Source: VBCK01 sp035511515 (lineage in GTDB: Bacteria > Pseudomonadota > Gammaproteobacteria > Burkholderiales > Burkholderiaceae_F). From it: a stretch of DNA of 29,018 nt. The stretch spans positions 1 through 29,018 of the forward strand of contig DATKFG010000146.1 of the NCBI GenBank assembly GCA_035511515.1, written 5' to 3'. A program made the position numbers and the translations under genes. The notes under the pieces were generated by a model. The model had not been told where the DNA came from, ran no database searches, and worked only from the letters and a program-made list of their open reading frames with translations. Shown in pieces: positions 24,591-29,018 of this stretch (position 1 is the first letter of the stretch; every line of letters begins with the position of its first letter).

Positions 24591-24847
24591 CCCGCTTCTT
24601 TGCTGCTTCTGCGCGTTTGCGATGCAACATGCGCGGGGGCGAATTGCTCTTTAACAATCGAACAGCCGATAAGCGTGGGTGCCTGATGAACAGGCGCAAC
24701 CACTGCGTGCGCGCGTCTCACGACGTCGTCTGCGGTGGCTTTGCTTGGATTTTGATAGGTGCTCACGTCAATTGAAGTATCCGCTTCAATTTCCGCGAGC
24801 AAGCGATCGTGCCGATGAAATTGCATCAGCGCGAGCGCACAGGACTA
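24591..24847 (+). other. rRNA operon leader with boxA and hairpin
   Basis: This is transcribed leader removed during 16S maturation. It contains boxA, TGCTCTTTAACA (24645-24656), which binds NusB/NusE for antitermination. A hairpin of ATTGAAG (24771-24777) with CTTCAAT (24784-24790) lies close to the 16S start. No protein gene is present. Confidence 0.75.
24645..24656 (+). promoter_or_regulatory. boxA antitermination site of the rrn leader
   Basis: TGCTCTTTAACA matches the classical boxA found ahead of 16S genes and recurs ahead of 23S at 26779. Confidence 0.85.
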
Positions 24848-26381
<1,534 letters not shown>

Positions 26382-26444
26382 GAGCACGCGCCTCGATTCA
26401 GGTGCCCACACTTATCGGTTGTTTTCTACGCTCCAGCCTCGTCG

Positions 26445-26521
26445 GGGTCTGTAGCTCAGCCGGTTAGAGCACCGTCTTGATAAGGCGGGGGTCGTTGGTT
26501 CGAATCCAACCAGACCCACCA
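26445..26521 (+). tRNA. tRNA-Ile (GAT)
   Basis: The acceptor GGGTCTG pairs with CAGACCC, the anticodon GAT is at 26479-26481 in the loop TTGATAA, and the T-arm has GGTTCGAATCC. CCA is encoded (26519-26521). It lies in the 16S-23S spacer as usual. Confidence 0.97.
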
Positions 26522-26528
26522 GGGTTCC

Positions 26529-26601
26529 GGGGGTGTAGCTCAGTTGGGAGAGCGCCTGCTTTGCAAGCAGGAGGTCATCGGTTCGATCCCGTTCACCTCC
26601 A
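26529..26601 (+). tRNA. tRNA-Ala (TGC), CCA not encoded
   Basis: The acceptor GGGGGTG pairs with CACCTCC, giving the G3-U70 wobble that identifies alanine. The anticodon TGC is at 26562-26564. After discriminator A26601 the gene reads CAC rather than CCA, so the 3' CCA must be added by nucleotidyltransferase. The preceding tRNA-Ile does encode CCA. The discriminator base is also the first base of a 13-bp inverted repeat. Confidence 0.95.
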
Positions 26602-26657
26602 CACTGCTTCGCGCCGAAGCGCCGTGCAGTGAGGCCCCGCCCAACGCGAAGCAGTGT
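26601..26657. repeat. 13-bp perfect inverted repeat at the tRNA-Ala 3' end
   Basis: ACACTGCTTCGCG (26601-26613) and its exact inverse (26645-26657) enclose 31 bp. In the transcript this gives a strong stem starting at the tRNA discriminator base. Confidence 0.8.
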
Positions 26658-26714
26658 GCCCTCCGTAGCGCGCGGCGCGAAGGAGGGCTGCCAGCAAGCC
26701 AGGCTTGCCGGCAG
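26658..26714 (+). repeat. Two further spacer hairpins
   Basis: GCCCTCC (26658-26664) pairs with GGAGGGC (26682-26688). Next, CTGCC-A-GCAAGCC (26688-26700) pairs with GGCTTGC-C-GGCAG (26702-26714) with one A-C mismatch. These follow the 13-bp repeat without a gap and form a chain of GC-rich stems between tRNA-Ala and 23S. Confidence 0.65.
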
Positions 26715-26752
26715 ACCAAACGCCAGTGCGTTGAACACTCAGCGCCCTGCCG

Positions 26753-26770
26753 CTTGGTTTTCGAACCAAG
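26753..26770 (+). other. Hairpin with TTCG loop before the spacer boxA
   Basis: CTTGGTT (26753-26759) and AACCAAG (26764-26770) pair around TTCG, a stable tetraloop arrangement, 8 nt before the boxA. It may be a processing or antitermination boxB-like element. Confidence 0.55.
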
Positions 26771-26778
26771 GCTGTTTC

Positions 26779-26792
26779 GATCTTTAACAATT
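26779..26792 (+). promoter_or_regulatory. boxA of the 16S-23S spacer
   Basis: GATCTTTAACAATT repeats the boxA core of the leader and sits about 160 bp before 23S, its usual position in rRNA spacers. Confidence 0.75.
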
Positions 26793-27483
26793 CGGAAGAA
26801 GCAAAGCGCATCAACTCCGCACGATGAGCGCGGGGTTGGTGCTGGGTTGTGATTGCATTTTTTTTCGAGCTCTCAGCATTTGAGAACGGCGAACGCGGTC
26901 GCATGAATCCACGCCAACGTTCCGCAAGGAGCGGCGGCAGGGTTATAGGATCAAGCGACTAAGTGCATGTGGTGGATGCCTTGGCGATCACAGGCGATGA
27001 AGGACGTGGCAGCCTGCGAAAAGCCCCGAGGAGTCGGCAAGCAGACTTTGATCCGGGGATGTCCGAATGGGGAAACCCACCCGCAAGGGTACCCGCACCT
27101 GAATCCATAGGGTGCGAGGAGCGAACCTGCTGAACTGAAACATCTCAGTAAGCAGAGGAACAGAAATCAACCGAGATTCCGAAAGTAGTGGCGAGCGAAA
27201 TCGGACCAGCCAGTGCGTTTTAGCTGTCGTTCTAGTGGAACGGCCTGGAAAGGCCGGCCATAGCGGGTGATAGCCCCGTACATGAAAGAACGGCAGTGGA
27301 ACTGAGCGCGCAACAAGTAGGGCGGGACACGTGAAATCCTGTCTGAACATGGGGGGACCATCCTCCAAGGCTAAATACTCGTGATCGACCGATAGTGAAC
27401 CAGTACCGTGAGGGAAAGGTAAAAAGAACCCCGGGAGGGGAGTGAAACAGATCCTGAAACCGCATGCATACAAACAGTCGGAG

Positions 27484-27570
27484 CCCCAGCTTCATTGGCC
27501 TTCTCACCGGGAGATGTATTTCTCCGGGCTTTACTCAACTCACGTTGAGTGAGGGTCAATCAAGCTGGGG
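27484..27570 (+). other. Expanded helix 25 insertion in 23S
   Basis: Compared with the short E. coli helix, this segment has a 9-bp base stem (CCCCAGCTT 27484-27492 with AAGCTGGGG 27562-27570). Inside are ATTG/CAAT pairing and two hairpins: one near 27507-27527, and ACTCAA (27533-27538) with TTGAGT (27545-27550). The result is a branched, intervening-sequence-like element of about 85 nt. Such insertions are known in alpha- and betaproteobacterial helix 25 and may be cut by RNase III. Confidence 0.75.
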
Positions 27571-27989
27571 TCACGGCGTACCTTTTGCATAATGGGTCAG
27601 CGACTTACATTCTGTGGCAAGCTTAACCGTGTAGGGTAGGCGCAGCGAAAGCGAGTCCGAATAGGGCGTCCAGTCGCAGGGTGTAGACCCGAAACCAGAT
27701 GATCTATCCATGGCCAGGCTGAAGGTGGGGTAACACTCACTGGAGGGCCGAACCGACTACTGTTGCAAAAGTAGCGGATGAGCTGTGGTTAGGGGTGAAA
27801 GGCCAAACAAATCTGGAAATAGCTGGTTCTCCCCGAAAACTATTGAGGTAGTGCCTCGCGTATCACTCCAGGGGGTAGAGCACTGTTATGGCTAGGGGGA
27901 CATGGCGTCTTACCAAACCATGGCAAACTCCGAATACCTGGAAGTGCCAGCGCGGGAGACAGTGCACCGGGTGCTAACGTCCGGACACG

Positions 27990-28024
<35 letters not shown>

Positions 28025-28920
28025 AAATATCGGCTAAGTGGGAAACGAAGTGGGAAGGCTAAGACAGTCAGGAAGTTGGCTTAGAAGCAGCCATCCTTTA
28101 AAGAAAGCGTAATAGCTCACTGATCGAGTCTTCCTGCGCGGAAGATGTAACGGGGCTAAGCCGGTAACCGAAGCTGCGGGTGTGGACGCGCAAGCGTTCA
28201 CGCGGTAGGGGAGCGTTCTGTAAGCCTGTGAAGGCGGTTCGAGAGGACCGCTGGAGGTATCAGAAGTGCGAATGCTGACATGAGTAGCGTTAAAGCGGGT
28301 GAAAAGCCCGCTCGCCGAAAGCCCAAGGTTTCCTGCTCTACGTTCATCGGAGCAGGGTGAGTCGGCCCCTAAGGTGAGGGCGAAAGCCGTAGCTAATGGG
28401 AACCAGGTCAATATTCCTGGACCGATACCAAGTGCGATGGGGGGACGGAGCATTGCAGGTCATCCGGGTGTTGGATGTCCCGGTTTCTGACCGTAGGAGG
28501 CCAGTAGGCAAATCCGCTGGCGTATCTCCGAGGGAAAAGATCGAGCGGCGTAAGCCGCGAAGTGACTGAATGTGCTTCCAGGAAAAGCCTCTAAGCTCCA
28601 GCTTGGTACGACCGTACCGCAAACCGACACTGGTGGGCGAGCTGAATATGCTCAGGCGCTTGAGAGAACTCGGGAGAAGGAACTCGGCAAATTGACACCG
28701 TAACTTCGGAAGAAGGTGTGCCCCAGTAACGTGACAGGAGAAACACCTGAAGCGTGACAGGGCCGCAGAGAATCGGTGGCTGCGACTGTTTATTAAAAAC
28801 ACAGCACTCTGCTAACACGAAAGTGGACGTATAGGGTGTGACGCCTGCCCGGTGCTGGAAGGTTAAGTGATGGGGTGCAAGCTCCTGATCGAAGCCCCAG
28901 TAAACGGCGGCCGTAACTAT

Positions 28921-29018
28921 AGACAACCGCTGTAGTTATAAAATCTGGCTATATGCTGGAAACTCCGGCTGAAGTCGAGGTACTCGCCGCTTGACTGCTC
29001 AACAGTCGAACAAGCGGA
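28921..29018 (+). mobile_element. Group I intron in 23S helix 69, 5' end only
   Basis: Normal 23S continues AACGGTCCTAAGG after the exon end at 28920; here the sequence diverges completely. Exon TAACTAT (28914-28920) pairs perfectly with the internal guide GTAGTTA (28932-28938), with the required U-G wobble at the splice site, forming P1. CCG (28927-28929) can pair with CGG of the expected 3' exon as P10. ATGCTGGAAAC resembles the conserved P element of group I introns. A stem CCGCTTGACTG / CAGTC...AAGCGG (28987-29017) follows. The site equals L1917, used by an intron in Coxiella burnetii 23S. The R and S elements and any homing endonuclease gene lie beyond the window. Confidence 0.85.

Overview
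The window looks like a chromosomal segment of a high-GC betaproteobacterium, most likely Burkholderiales. The evidence is the order trpE...trpG-trpD-trpC, the 16S sequence, the rrn layout 16S-tRNA-Ile(GAT)-tRNA-Ala(TGC)-23S, and an AcuI/YhdH reductase with PAS/GGDEF/EAL signalling. I cannot place the genus from sequence alone.

Region 1 (1-1125 and 10135-13319) is the tryptophan locus: the 3' part of trpE, then trpG, trpD, trpC and a translationally coupled ung. About 9 kb of accessory DNA separates trpE from trpG.

Region 2 (1126-10134) is that accessory block and the most interesting part. Its + strand half is a tightly coupled three-gene operon: a Cys-rich peptide (1285-1872), a candidate HopA1-like lyase (1869-3020), and a kinase-LanC fusion (3017-5389). 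Together they look like a lanthipeptide (RiPP) pathway in which the lyase is a separate protein, the LanC zinc site carries a Cys-Cys-Gly motif, and the peptide has ten Ser/Thr and ten Cys in almost perfect alternation. The - strand half is a transmembrane Ser/Thr kinase (5390-8422), an ECF sigma factor lacking the usual acidic residues in region 2 (8523-9080) and a small outer-membrane barrel protein (9172-9903). The sigma and kinase probably form one signalling pair. Whether they control the peptide operon is unknown.

Region 3 (13320-20453) holds a large intergenic inverted repeat and a - strand operon with 4-nt overlaps: a 2Fe-2S subunit and a Tat-exported molybdopterin subunit of an isoquinoline-oxidoreductase-type hydroxylase, an APC permease and an M61 peptidase with a PDZ domain. 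An acrylyl-CoA-reductase-like gene lies upstream. Region 4 (20579-24473) encodes a PAS-GAF-GGDEF-EAL protein with a degenerate GGDEF motif but an intact EAL site, and an enoyl-CoA hydratase.

Region 5 (24562-29018) is an rRNA operon with a near-consensus promoter, boxA sites, a complete 16S, tRNA-Ile, tRNA-Ala without an encoded CCA, and the 5' two thirds of 23S. The 23S gene has an expanded helix 25. At the position equivalent to E. coli U1917 it is interrupted by the start of what appears to be a group I intron, which runs off the end of the window.
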